From Micropterix aruncella (Eukaryota > Arthropoda > Insecta > Lepidoptera > Micropterigidae), in NCBI GenBank assembly GCA_944548615.1, contig OX155967.1, positions 1,957,662 to 2,021,661 on the forward strand: DNA of 64,000 nt. Reading direction: 5' to 3'. The notes under the pieces are model-generated. The model ran no database searches and was not told the origin of the DNA. It saw only the letters and a list, made by a program, of their open reading frames with translations. Of the stretch, positions 9,786 to 19,962 are shown in pieces. The first letter of the stretch is position 1. Each line of letters begins with the position of its first letter. A program made the position numbers and the translations under genes.

Positions 9786-10510
9786 TATTATGATGGGCCC
9801 GACTCCGGTCGGTGAATTCCATGGCAGCTCCGTTTGTATTTATTTATCGGATAGCAAGGCAGCTCTCATGGCACTAGCCTTGAATAATATTAATTCAAAG
9901 CTAGTGCAAAACTGCATATCACTACTGAATTCCCTGGGCGAAAAGAACAGGGTAATTCTAAGATGGGTTCCCGACCATGCAGGAATCGAGGGAAATGAAA
10001 AAGCCAACGAACTTGCTAAGACGGGAGCAAAGGGAACGTTATACGGCCCTGAACCTTTCTGTGGTGTACCAAAGAGACTTGCAAACCTAATTCTCAAACA
10101 AATATGTTTAGAAAAATCCGTCAACCACTGGAACAACACGCCAGGGTTGAATCAATCCAAAGCGCTAATTAAGGCCTACGGCCCTAAGACGGCCCGTGAG
10201 GCCTTATCGCTAAATAGGAACAATCTACGCATACTAGTGAGGGCGCTCACGGGGCATTGTGGCCTCAACAAACACATGTACAACCTCAAGCTCCGAGACC
10301 CAAAAATGTGCAGGTTCTGCCAAGGGGCAGAGGAAACTCCCCTGCACCTCATGTGCGAGTGTGGCCCGCTGATTCGTAAAAGATAAACCCATTCGGGTAG
10401 TCATTACCTCCAACCTGAGGAGGAGTAGGTGGTGAACACAATAGATCAGCAATGGTCGCAGTGTTGCAAGGCTCATAGAGACCTTAGAAAAGCCCTACAA
10501 TAAATTTTAA
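9786..10510 (+). mobile_element. 3' end of an RNase H-bearing LINE (I/R1 group)
   Basis: A 5'-truncated element directly follows the RLE-type LINE. It contains the RNase H and terminal zinc-knuckle region, then about 120 bp of 3' UTR ending ACAATAAATTTTAAAAAAA at 10496-10516. It is a different LINE class from its left neighbour. Confidence 0.75.
9790..10386 (+). CDS. RNase H domain plus CCHC knuckle, LINE ORF2 fragment
   Basis: A 198-codon open frame that would remove RNA from the RNA:DNA hybrid during retrotransposition. Visible are the RNase H motif YLSDSKAA (Asp 21) and RWVPDHAGIEGNEKANELAK (His 63, Glu 70), followed by the LINE-type zinc knuckle CRFC...HLMC (C174, C177, H186, C189). The first RNase H Asp (TDGS motif) lies in the missing 5' part. 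In the usual EKADELA motif the conserved Asp is Asn (position 73), which should impair catalysis. The start codon is arbitrary because this is a truncated copy. The frame is open to a stop at 10384-10386. Confidence 0.75.
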   Translation: MMGPTPVGEFHGSSVCIYLSDSKAALMALALNNINSKLVQNCISLLNSLGEKNRVILRWVPDHAGIEGNEKANELAKTGAKGTLYGPEPFCGVPKRLANLILKQICLEKSVNHWNNTPGLNQSKALIKAYGPKTAREALSLNRNNLRILVRALTGHCGLNKHMYNLKLRDPKMCRFCQGAEETPLHLMCECGPLIRKR

Positions 10511-10559
10511 AAAAATCTACCCCTCATTACCTGGGTTTTGGGATAAAAAATTACAAAAG

Positions 10560-11240
10560 CATATGTGGGAGTCTCAACTACATCGGGCAAACCCGTCACC
10601 CGAGGAAGTTTTAATGATAATGATCGTGATGAATCTACCGTAATGTGAGCGTAGAAGACTTAAAGACGAATACAAATCTACCATCTAGTTAAGCCAACAT
10701 GCCCATCAGAGGCCAACGCCTTATGGCGAGGCACCGGGAAAAGTACCCGGGCAGCCTCTCCCCTTGACTGTCAGTTTTAAAAGGATATCTCCGTCTGGAA
10801 TTAACATCAGGATACCTCCAACCTCCCGACTGGTTACGGGTCCGAAGTCGCTTGCTCGACCTCTACCTTCCGTATATTCAGCAGTGATTCAGTTTTAATT
10901 TATCGCTGACCATTGGCATCTTTTGCCCGCCTCTGAATTAAGGATCAGGTAGAAAATTAGTAATTTCAAGAGTGGTTGATGACTGGTCAACATCCACCAC
11001 CGCTGCATCCAGGAAACAGTATATTTCCACCGTCTCCCGATTTCTTCAGTGGTTAGTCAGAGTGCACATACCAATCAGCTGTAGCCGCACGGTGCGCAAG
11101 CCGTCCAGTAGTGCCGGGAGGCAATCCCCCAGGGGAAACCAATCCACCAGCCGTGAGGCCTGGGACACGAGGAGGCTACTGAATAGGAGCTGAATCTTGA
11201 GTTGGACCAATCCGAAAACACTGGATCTTACGGCCCAAGC
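10560..11240 (+). repeat. R600 repeat, old subfamily, copy B
   Basis: A diverged relative of copy A, recognisable from blocks such as ATCGGGCAAACCCGTCACCC, GAGGCCAACGCCTTATGGCG and GCCGCACGGTGCGCA. It is immediately followed by an oppositely oriented copy, so the 3' ends face each other. Confidence 0.65.
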
Positions 11241-11735
11241 TGCACGTGCTGCGTTAGCCAATCGACTGTGCGCTCCGGCAAACGTCTGGAAACGTACGTT
11301 TCCTAAGTAGCGAGGGTAATTGTCGACCTGATTTCATATTTTCTTAAGAACGATTTGTTAACCATCCGATCCCTTGTGGTCTTGAAGGGCAAGGTTGCCT
11401 CGACCTGCAATGAACTCGAACTAAATTACCGCTGGCATCAGGTAGCGGTAATTTAGCGACCGACGAAATGCGACAAAATGCAAAAGCGACCTCGAATCCG
11501 TGTCCAGACTGGAGGACGGAGAAATCTGGCCAAATCTGTAGTGAGGGCTTGAGGTCGTCCCTCTGGTATTTTTCCCAGTGCCTCGCAGTAAGGCGTTGGG
11601 ACTCTTACGGGCTTGTAGGTGTAATTACATGGTGGACTGTGTTGACCCTTAATCTCTGGGTTCACTCCATGGAATACAGAATGATCTGATATCGTTATAA
11701 CTTCCTGGGGTGGCGGGTCAGCCCATAGTACTAAG
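11241..11735 (-). repeat. R600 repeat, old subfamily, copy C
   Basis: The reverse complement carries the same block order (GGGCTGACCCGCCAC..., AACGCCTTACTGCGAGGCAC, GATTCGAGGTCGCTTTTGC). Together with copy B it makes a diverged inverted pair. It also provides the uninterrupted reference sequence for the nested insertion at 42 kb. Confidence 0.65.
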
Positions 11736-12041
11736 GTCACTCCAAAGGTCAAGAGCATTGTCACAATGGTAATTCTGTTTACACTGTGATCGTAATGTGA
11801 TTACATATGTTCAAAGATGTAAAGATCCAATTCTTTGTTCCTTGTGCCATATTTGATATTTCACGCAGGTGGCCATGACCGAGTTCTCACCTGCCTGACC
11901 GCACTTAACTGTTAAAATTTTTATTCATTCCTTAGGGAACGTTAAGCAGAGCCCAGAACATCATAGAACATCAGGATTACGCCATGGTGAGTGGCGTATT
12001 GCCTTCTCCACAATCAAATTGAAGAGACCAAAACAACTTAC
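11736..12041 (-). other. Putative host intron 3 with repeat sequence
   Basis: If the host gene model to the right is correct, its third intron begins with GTAAGT at 12041-12036 on the minus strand and runs left into repeats. The block 11930-12015 (GGAGAAGGCAATACGCC on the minus strand) looks like a retroposon tail but was not assigned. No next exon was found. Confidence 0.3.
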
Positions 12042-12414
12042 ATAAAAACGTAATCGTCACCACCTTTCAAAACATCATCGTAAGTCTTGGCGATACTCTC
12101 GAAAACGCCATAATAAGTCATTTTCACGCGATTCTTATGTACTAGAATCCGATTAGAAACACTCAAGCCACAATAAATTATTCTACGCTGTACGCTGTCA
12201 CAGCGAGACGAATTTACGAACGTTTAATTCTTCCCAATGTTGATAATCACGAGACGCGGCCTCTAAACGCCTAAAACACACTTCCTCGAAATTAATATGC
12301 ATCCGCTTACGCATAAATTCCATATTGAAACACATTGAAAAGCAAAATAAACAGACCGAACTGCTCTGATAAGAAACGCAAATCACAAAGAACGGCCGCT
12401 TACCTTTCAGCCAT
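12042..12414 (-). CDS. First three coding exons of a probable host gene
   Basis: On the minus strand: exon 1 is ATGGCTGAAAG (12414-12404; Kozak GAGAAATGG), intron 12403-12271 (GTAAGC...GTTTTAG, with TATTAAT as a possible branch site), exon 2 12270-12218, intron 12217-12142 (GTAAAT...TTCTAG, with CTAAT 13 nt before the acceptor), exon 3 12141-12042 followed by GTAAGT. The joined frame is open for 54 codons plus 2 nt and ends in MTYYGVFESIAKTYDDVLKG...DYVF. Composition (acidic/basic balance, few rare residues) looks like real protein. I do not recognise the family. The rest of the gene would lie to the left, beyond repeat-filled introns, and was not found. Alternative: translation starts at the Met at 12121 in exon 3. 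Splice model is inference from consensus sites. Confidence 0.5.
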
Positions 12415-12660
12415 TTCTCGGTGGGGAAACGCAAAAATCACATCAAATGCGCTTCGATTTACACTGCAGAACTATTTTTTCGCGGAACTTGAGTACTGGC
12501 GCGATTTTGCGTAAAGAAAAACTGTACGGAAAATCTATGTGATGATTACGAACGGCAGTGTTTACCATCGACGGCCATTTTGAAAATTTTGTCACTGATC
12601 GGCTTTCGGGATGTATTCACTGCGAGTAAATTGGAGTAATCGTATGTTGAAATGTCAGTG
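12415..12660 (-). promoter_or_regulatory. Candidate promoter/5' UTR of the host gene
   Basis: Upstream of the putative start codon on the minus strand, the DNA is richer in CpG than its surroundings. It contains TTTTCAAAATGGCCGTC near 12585, resembling an AAAATGGC (YY1/Pho-like) promoter motif. No TATA box is evident. This is consistent with a TATA-less housekeeping promoter. 12661-12967 is AT-rich with nothing assigned. Confidence 0.3.
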
Positions 12661-12967
12661 AGACACGCGCGCTGGGCTGTCTGAATAATAGGTTTAAGGT
12701 TATTAGAAATATATGAAGAAAGGTTATATTATAAAAACGATAATGCTTTAAAAATACTGTTTTGAGAACATACACAAACAAAAATTTTAAACAATTTTAA
12801 TTACAAATAATAACAATCGTACAAATTTTATTTTTTCTGGTTAGTGAGAAATGTGGCAGAAAACATATTTTTTATAAATAATCATGAAATTTACATAATA
12901 TCAGCTACGCTAATTTGATTAATACTTCGAAAATGGTATATGAAATCGAAAACTAAATGATTAATTG

Positions 12968-13375
12968 GGTCCCATCAAACTTGCAGAAGGCAAATTTGCA
13001 GACGGCAATCTTGCAGACGGCATTCTTGCAGGCGGCAGTTTTGCAGAAGGCAATCTTGCAGAAGGCAGTTTTGCAAATGTCAAAATGACCTAACCTAACC
13101 TAACAGAAAAACTTAAAACATTTTTTTAAATGTTTAGTTTGATGTATAAAAGTCATCCACTACAAGGATGCCGGTAATTAATGTCACTTCGATTTTAGGG
13201 AAAGAAAAACCTAACCTAACCTAACCTAACAGAAAACTTAAAAACTGTACTGAAGGTTGCCGCCTGCAAGGTTGCTTCCTGCAAGGTTGCCTCCTGCAAA
13301 TCTGCCCTCAACAAATTTGGACCTGTCAAAAGTGACATTTGTGCAAAATTGCCGCATGCAAAACTGGCGCCCCCC
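12968..13375. mobile_element. hAT-like MITE with TTGCAGAMGGC subrepeats
   Basis: Flanked by the direct repeat GATTAATTG at 12959-12967 and 13376-13384, compatible with an 8-bp hAT target duplication. The left arm carries an array of TTGCAGAMGGCA units (12980-13075). The right arm carries the same unit in reverse complement (13253-13370). The centre holds CCTAACCTAACC runs at about 13088 and 13208. No coding capacity. Confidence 0.7.
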
Positions 13376-13384
13376 GATTAATTG

Positions 13385-13623
13385 CGATACTACTTTCCTC
13401 TATCGGATAACCTTTGAATTGCGTTAAAACTTTTAAAGGCAAACAGTCAACGTCATGGAGCTGCGACAAGTTTCGTGTAGATGTCAGCAAAATATAGAAA
13501 AATAAAAATAAACGGCTTGACATGACTCGGACTAACTTTCCTTAGCGAGTTAGTCAGAAAGCTGAAATCCCTAAATCCCTAGAAACGGACTATCATTGCA
13601 TGTATAAATCAAGCGTTTCATAA
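13385..13623. other. Unassigned interval
   Basis: Low-complexity, AT-rich sequence between a MITE and an R600 copy. I see no gene, hairpin or repeat match here. Confidence 0.4.
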
Positions 13624-14265
13624 TCCTCCCGGCGCTACGGTTGCGTCGGCGCACCGTTCGGCGACGCAATTGGTTGTGCACTCTGACTAATTGCAGAAGG
13701 ATTCTGGAGGCTATGGAGATAACCAGGTTAATCATCCAGCGGGCCGACACTCGCGCCCTTACGTCAGTTAAAATCAGATTACTCCGGTCTCCCGACTGGT
13801 TGCAGGATCGAGGTCGCTTGCGTGGTCCTCTCTCTTACAGCGGCGGTGATATGGTGTCTACCGAATCTATCGCAGACCACGGCATCCTTTGCCCGGCTGT
13901 TCACCCGGTATCGGGTAGCCGATTGGTCGTTTCAAGAGCAGTTGCCGCACGGTTAACAACTACCCCCACTCTATACGAAACAGTACTGTTTCCAGACTCA
14001 CCCGGCGGTCAGTCGGAATGCACAATCAATTGACTGACACCGCACGGTGTGCAAACCGTCCAGGAGCGCCCGAAGGCTGACTTCTAGGAGAGTCTGACAC
14101 GCAGGCCAGAGTCCTACCCGGGCTCGCACTTTTGTGTGGAGACCGCCGGTTGGGTGCTGACCCGTGCGTTTGGGCGACCCTAAACACATACCTACGTCTT
14201 GGTATTCCACCTGAGAGCTGGGAGGGGGCTGCTCACAAACGCAGCAAGTGGCGCTCCACGGTGAC
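13624..14265 (+). repeat. R600 repeat, old subfamily, copy D
   Basis: The main plus-strand part (about 13730-14265) is preceded by a minus-strand fragment of the same family (13624-13725, GCGCACCGTTCGGCGACGCA). It is therefore a rearranged, partly inverted copy. Confidence 0.6.
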
Positions 14266-14599
14266 CACAAAAATTAAAGAGTTTGAGGAAGGCTTGTAAA
14301 CCTTCACTCAAACCGCCAACAGCGAAAAACTCGTCCGAAGCCCACTTACACATAGGTATACTTTCAACAACTGCGGTGAACTCTACTTTAGTTGTTCTAA
14401 CTGGGATTCACGAGTCACTTGAAGTACTTGAAGTACTCTAGTCACTACTACTACTACTACTACAACAACTGCTTTTATGTTTCAAAAAATAAGAAAAATG
14501 AGTAGGCAGTGGTTGTTGAAGACATTACAAATAAAATAATAATTCTTATCATAATAAATTAATTCATGAAGATAAAATTTGCAATGTACTGTACATTTT
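14266..14599. other. Unassigned interval with (ACT)n
   Basis: Contains a short (ACT)n microsatellite at about 14443-14463 and a duplicated ACTTGAAGTACT phrase. No gene supported. Confidence 0.4.
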
Positions 14600-14850
14600 T
14601 AGGTTGTATAGTTTTAGAGATATTATGAAATTAGTAACGCGTGCAAGCACCTCGAAGTACCTACCTAGCGGGCGGCGCGGCGGCGACCGGCCCAGCAAGG
14701 TCAGCATTCAGTGGAAGGCGGCGGGTGGCGAGGAACAAGACGTGAACAGGACGTCTTTTACTATATATCTAAAGGTAGCGTTTTAAGAGGCAAATAAACG
14801 CCAGCCTTCGATTTGAAACTTTACGAAGCGAAGCCGCGGGCAACAGCTAG
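14600..14850 (+). mobile_element. Helitron 3' portion
   Basis: Ends with GAAGCCGCGGGCAACAGCTAG at 14830-14850, followed by T, the CTRR|T terminus common in insect Helitrons. The body matches, in reverse complement, 20834-21665, where a piggyBac MITE interrupts it. This copy therefore serves as the empty site. The 5' end was not located. Confidence 0.7.
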
Positions 14851-15025
14851 TATGTAATAAAGAGCGCAAATTTATTTAAGGGTTTTTGTTCTCTGGTCAC
14901 AAAGAATCCCACGCAGTATATTTATTTTGTGAGTTTTATAAAATCAATTATCTCAAATGATTGAGGAAAAAGGCGCCAATGATGTGTTTGTCCCGGCTTG
15001 GGCTAGGGCAACCAGCCGTTATAAA
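14851..15025 (+). repeat. Repeat shared with 20657-20833
   Basis: Sequence beginning TAATAAAGAGCGCAAATT matches the block directly after another Helitron end at 20656. Both lie next to CTAG|T termini. 15026-15373 beyond it holds no recognised gene. Confidence 0.5.
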
Positions 15026-15373
15026 ATCCTGGGATGGCGGGATTGCCAACAGCAATTTACAATCTCAAACTGATCAGATCCTGTCGGGTACGAAGCCCCA
15101 TAAAAGTCTTTACGACGTGGGTGTCATTGCACACGCGACGATCAAGTAAATACATATTTGCTTGGGGTTCGAGTGATTTCGCGCAGGCGCAATAAAGACC
15201 AAAGCGAAGGCACTTGCGAGCTCGACGAAGATTTATCGATCATTTCGGCCGAATTAAAAAACCCATTGATCCATAGCCTCTAAAGCAGGGTGCGCACAAT
15301 CTTATTGCGAGCGATGAAGGGAATAATAGGTAGGTATACGCATTCGTCAAAATCTAATTAGGTACGATACGTT

Positions 15374-15441
15374 TTCGTCGTGTCCAATAGGCTAAAAACC
15401 GCTATTGGACGTGTTAAAATATTTGTGTTAGGTAGTACGCT
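15374..15441. repeat. Hairpin-bearing interspersed repeat, copy 2
   Basis: Same block as 565-630. Here the hairpin stem is perfect: GTCCAATAG (15382-15390) against CTATTGGAC (15402-15410), with a loop containing TAAAAAC. Confidence 0.65.
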
Positions 15442-15706
15442 TACCATGCATAGGCAGTCAAAAAGTTAACTATTAGATTTTGAAAAAATAGTATCTAAGA
15501 AAATAACAGTAATAAAACAGTCAATTATTTGGAACTTACTCAAACTATATACAAACTATATATTGGACCCTACTCAGCTATATATAAACTTGGTCTTCGG
15601 GTTTCCCTTAGAGAAAAAATCAAAGAGATAAATATTCTTACTGTTGCATCACAATATACGAAAATCTGTTGTATGTCCACAAGAATATCGACAAGTTTAA
15701 ATAAAA

Positions 15707-16426
15707 AATCGGTTGTCTGTAAAGTCGGTTTACCTACTGACGATAGTTGAATGTGACAAGGTCATAAGAAAATACTGATGGAATGGTTGCATTTGAAGCA
15801 GTTTCATTTAAGATTCTGATATTGTTTATTACAAACACCCAAAAATATATGCTTTTATACTCACCGATTTGACTACAATATGTAAATGTATTATTGTATA
15901 GCAGTATAATTGTATAATTGTTTATTGTTTAAAGTTTATTGTTTTTTTTTTAATTTGAAAGTTTGAAATCTCAAACTGTTAAATAACGGTTTGAGAAGCA
16001 TTTGAGCACGCTGCGCCATCTAGCGGTAGGTAATACGTTGTAAATAAACAATATCAGCGACATTTTACCAACCGCTAGATAGCGCATCGTAATGATAGCT
16101 TTTCATACTTTTTTTTTTTTATAAAAGTTGCTTACTTTGTTGCACTTTGTTGTACCCACAAGAAAATTGTCCGTGCAGTAATAACATTCCGTATATCAAG
16201 AATACATATAAAATTAAGTCAAGAATTTAAATCAATCTAATGATTTTCATTCGTACTATTTTAGACCGAGGTTAGTAAATAATTCTTGTCGCAACCGGTA
16301 GATGGCAGCATTTATATTGAATAATAAATATAATAAATGGAACGCCTCAGAGCGAGTAACGCCGCATGAGTCATGTTTTTTCGTGCGTGCAGCAGGCTCC
16401 ATCAATTTATAAGACGTTGTCACGTC
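15707..16426. mobile_element. 720-bp insertion in the LINE, type unknown
   Basis: Flanked by the direct repeat TAAAA (15702-15706 and 16427-16431). It has no evident terminal inverted repeat or coding sequence. It contains an internal imperfect hairpin built on GCGCCATCTAGCGGTAGG (about 16010-16030) and its complement (about 16063-16088). The empty site is visible at 26718-26750. Confidence 0.6.
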
Positions 16427-16620
16427 TAAAAGCGACACTCATAATGTTAGATACTAGAAATAAGCATAACCATATTTTACGTGGTACTAGTCTCCACAAA
16501 ATAAGCATTTCTTTTATGGGACAATGCATACGCTTCTATAACAAACTTCCTTATACTATTAGAGAAATATCTGTAAATAAGTTTAAAGCCACCATCAAAG
16601 CAAAATTGTATAAAAAAGTA

Positions 16621-17232
16621 TTGATTGCGCGCAAAGTATCTTTTGCATCAGCATTTGATTAGTGTGTGTGGATGTTCGCCTTCACTGACAGATGTTGATT
16701 CCGAAGAAGAAGAAGAACGACTTGAACGCTGCCAGTACTGCGTTTGCTCGAGAATGCCTACCCCCCGCTAGTTTTTATTATTATCCGCCGCGCTGTCAGA
16801 ACGACAGCATATATATTTTCAGAGGTTTTTGCATACTCTCGCGACTCTGTACCGCTTTTATTTATCGCTTTCTTGAACCGCGCCGCAAAAGCAGAATAAA
16901 AACTCCGCGAAACAACTAATCCGCGTCGAGTGGGTGGTGTGTGAGACATTTTCGAAGATACTTGCATGAGAAGTCCATCAGCAGGCACCTCGAGGGTCCG
17001 TAGCAGTGCTGGGACCAGATAGGCAAGGATCATCATCACAGGTCAGTCGGTGTTTTACAGACATATATCTGATTACGTATTGATGTTTGAGGGATTTGCG
17101 CGCATCGATTTCGGCTCAATTTGTAAAGTACCCACATAGTAGAATCCATTTATTTATTTTATTTATTTTAGTATAATTTATTCACGGTTATGATACCGCC
17201 GTTGTTCAACTATTTACACGTGTTGAACAATC
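16621..17232. mobile_element. E1 insertion, non-autonomous element
   Basis: Flanked by AAGTA at 16616-16620 and 17233-17237. It begins TTGATTGCGCGCAAAG and ends GTTGAACAATC, with a short GATTG inverted match. A second copy is at about 29281-30818. Class not determined. Confidence 0.65.
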
Positions 17233-17539
17233 AAGTATACTATACAATATCTGATTATATAAATGACAAAACCGCTTCGGATTACGTAAGTCTTGGACGC
17301 ATCATAAGAACATAAATTAAAAATAATATTTAATTGTGTCTATATGAATAAAGAACATTTTGATTTTGATTTGATTTTGATTTTGAAAGTAAATCATCGT
17401 AAAATCTTATTACTATATTACAAAACAAAATAAAGGCTTATTATTTAAATAAGTCAATAATTCGTATGGGTTCCTATTAAAATACATTCGTCGTAATTAA
17501 CAAAATACTCGTTAAAATAAATACTATTTAATAGAATAA

Positions 17540-17640
17540 ATGTAAACGAATAAGAATAAATGGTTGACTGTAAGATATCGCTATAGCGATAAGTCCGCCA
17601 TTTGTGAATAAATTGTCTTTTTTATAAAACCAGTGTAATA
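17540..17640 (+). repeat. L2-like LINE 3' end relic
   Basis: Contains GTAAGATATCGCTATAGCGATAAGT, the small 3' UTR hairpin also seen at about 27597-27632, 28140-28175 and 49325-49350. The rest of 17396-18090 is AT-rich, without a gene. Confidence 0.5.
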
Positions 17641-18096
17641 TTTGTTAGGTTATGTTTTTATAGAATAATAAAATTATTCTATTCTTTTTAAATAATCAAA
17701 ATAGAGTGCCTGATAATTGAAATAGTCAATAATTCAAATAGATACGTACGTAAAGTTATTCATCGTAAAATCCAAAGCAGTCAGTAAAATGTTAAATAAA
17801 CAAATTTATCTGTGTAATCGCGCTAAACTCAAGAACCGCTCAACAGATTACGATACGGTTTCCGCTGTTCGTTAGAATAGGTACTATAAATCTTACATCA
17901 ATCTATCTAACAAGTAAATATATTTAAAAAAATAAAAAAACACGACCGCCGTTACAGAATGTTAACTATTGTATTTAATTATTTTTATTACGGTTTTTCT
18001 ATGAAATATTTGTAGTTTATGTATTTATCCATATTTTTATTTTATATTTTATTTATTCGAGTCCATAAAAATACATTTAGTTACAAAAACATTCTC

Positions 18097-18318
18097 TTAG
18101 CCTAATATTTTATAATTAATTGAACAGTTTTCCAATTTACTTCCTAACTCGGAAAGAGATTCAGAAATGATAGTTTGTGGTTTACCACTCACTAGGAATA
18201 ACCTGTATCGAGGTGGTACCAACAGAAATCGTATATTGCCTGCCGAAAGAGCATGATATATCCGTTTTAGGTTTACATTTTTTTTAAACTTTATATTGCA
18301 ACGGTATTTACATTTCAT
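18097..18318 (-). pseudogene. Possible LINE ORF2 C-terminal fragment
   Basis: A 73-codon minus-strand frame (GNIRFLLVPPRYR...) resembles the C-terminal tail of Jockey/CR1-like LINE proteins only in general form. No catalytic domain is included. Low-confidence assignment. Confidence 0.3.
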
Positions 18319-18744
18319 AATACAAGGATGGAGGTAATTACTTTATTCTAAAATTTAAAATTTTTGAAGAGACCACATTAAACGGAAGGTAGTACAAATA
18401 TTCATAAATAAATATTCTTACATCTAATATAATACATACCTACATAGATACGATAATCGCATAAACTTTACATGAATTTACATTAAAAGTATATATAAAT
18501 AAAAATTATTATAAATAAGTACATACATATAATATGATATTTAAAATTTAAAAAATATGTTATTATGATAATACGAGTATATATTTACATATGCAAAAGT
18601 GCCTTGGTAACTATTTATCAAAGAAAATGACAATTTGCAAAGCCATTTTTTATATAATGTAGAAGTTTATTAAGAATGTTCTACAATACAATACAATATA
18701 GCAGTAAATTTGCATAATATATATAAATAGAAATATGTTCATTC

Positions 18745-18936
18745 AAGAGATTTTAATAATGCCTCGCAGTCTTTCCTAGATTGATTTATCAGCCAATTTA
18801 TAACCACTCTTCGAAAAGTAGGATATGGTAAGTCGGTCGTCGGTACGTCCATTCTCAGTTTATTGTATATATATAAATGTATATTTCCGTTTATTGTATA
18901 TATATAAATATATAAATATATATTTCCTGGATGCAC
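18745..18936 (-). pseudogene. Possible LINE ORF2 C-terminal fragment
   Basis: The minus-strand frame ends ...LPYPTFRRVVINWLINQSRK... and a stop, like the last residues of a LINE protein. It is followed by AT-rich DNA with (TATA)n stretches. Weak support. Confidence 0.3.
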
Positions 18937-19344
18937 TTAATCAGATCTTTTTGAGTTGATCAATATGAATTTATTGACAGTTGGACATTTGGATATTTGG
19001 ACAACTACTTTCTTGATAATTGGATAGTTAATGTACCCGTTAGTTATGACACTCAGGATAACATGGCGATTTTACCAATATCACACACTTCTAGATCGGT
19101 TCAAGAGTTTAGAAGTTATGGTGGAATAAATAAACTGAAAACATAAATAGATGAACCCTGAACACATTTTACTCCTTTTTTGTTGGGCAGTCGTGTAAAA
19201 AGGGGTCTGAGTAGGGGCAAGTGATGTATTAAATGGATGAAAAACAGCTGTTTGCGGTTTATAGACATTCTGTTCGACTTTTAGATATTAGATATTAGTT
19301 TCAATATTAGTCAGGCTAATTTTCGGGAAAGTTTCTTTGGAATT

Positions 19345-19620
19345 GTTTAAATAGAATTCAAACTAGGTTGCAATGGTAGATATGTTACAATAAACTACCC
19401 AAAAATATAAAAACTATATGCATAAACATGATAATACTCCAGTTTAGGTCCAAATTAAAAGGTTACCTTATGAGAGAGAATTGTATGATATCAAAGAATT
19501 CTGACTAACTGGGTGACTGGCAAATTCCATTTATATCAAAAAGTCATATACATGGCTTGTTCGGGATCTAAAATCCCTTTTCAAGGGGGTGATGCTAATC
19601 CTCAATTTATATAAAAACTA
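19345..19620 (+). pseudogene. Degenerate LINE C-terminus
   Basis: Blocks such as LPKNIK, FRSKLKGYL and an ENCM-like turn resemble the last 60 residues of Jockey/CR1-type LINE proteins. Frames are broken. 18940-19344 and 19621-19962 hold nothing that I can name. Confidence 0.4.
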
Positions 19621-19962
19621 AATAATTAGGTTTTAGGAAAAAATATCCTTGGACGTTGGAGATTTCCATTTACAGGATATTATTATCCATGCAAAACTGA
19701 GTTGCAAATAATATACAACTTTCTGCTCTAGGAGTTGGTTACCCAAAAAAAATGCAGTTTTATTTCACATTAAGTATTATAAATATTTCTTTCTTAGTAA
19801 CGAATGCCTAAATCAAAGAGGGGTTTACATTATTTCTAAAGCAGTTTTTCATGGAGATTAATTTTCTATTGTAAAGGTGTGTGTACAGTCTGGAGTGTGC
19901 GTTGTCTACACTGGTTGTTTGTGTTATATATCAATACCACATAAGGAAAAGTTATTAGTAAA

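Larger units (their letters stand above)
15584..17395 (+). mobile_element. Jockey/CR1-like LINE 3' fragment with two nested insertions
   Basis: The LINE's coding 3' end is in three pieces (15584-15701, 16432-16615, 17238-17395) that align in order with the uninterrupted copy at 26585-27061. The last piece ends in the same (TTTTGA)n tail. Insertions occupy 15707-16426 and 16621-17232. Broken frames; a 5'-truncated dead copy. Confidence 0.8.

Noticed and set aside
13088..13230. CCTAA repeats read as a telomere
   Set aside because: Only four or fewer perfect units, enclosed in a MITE with target duplication; an interstitial motif rather than a chromosome end.
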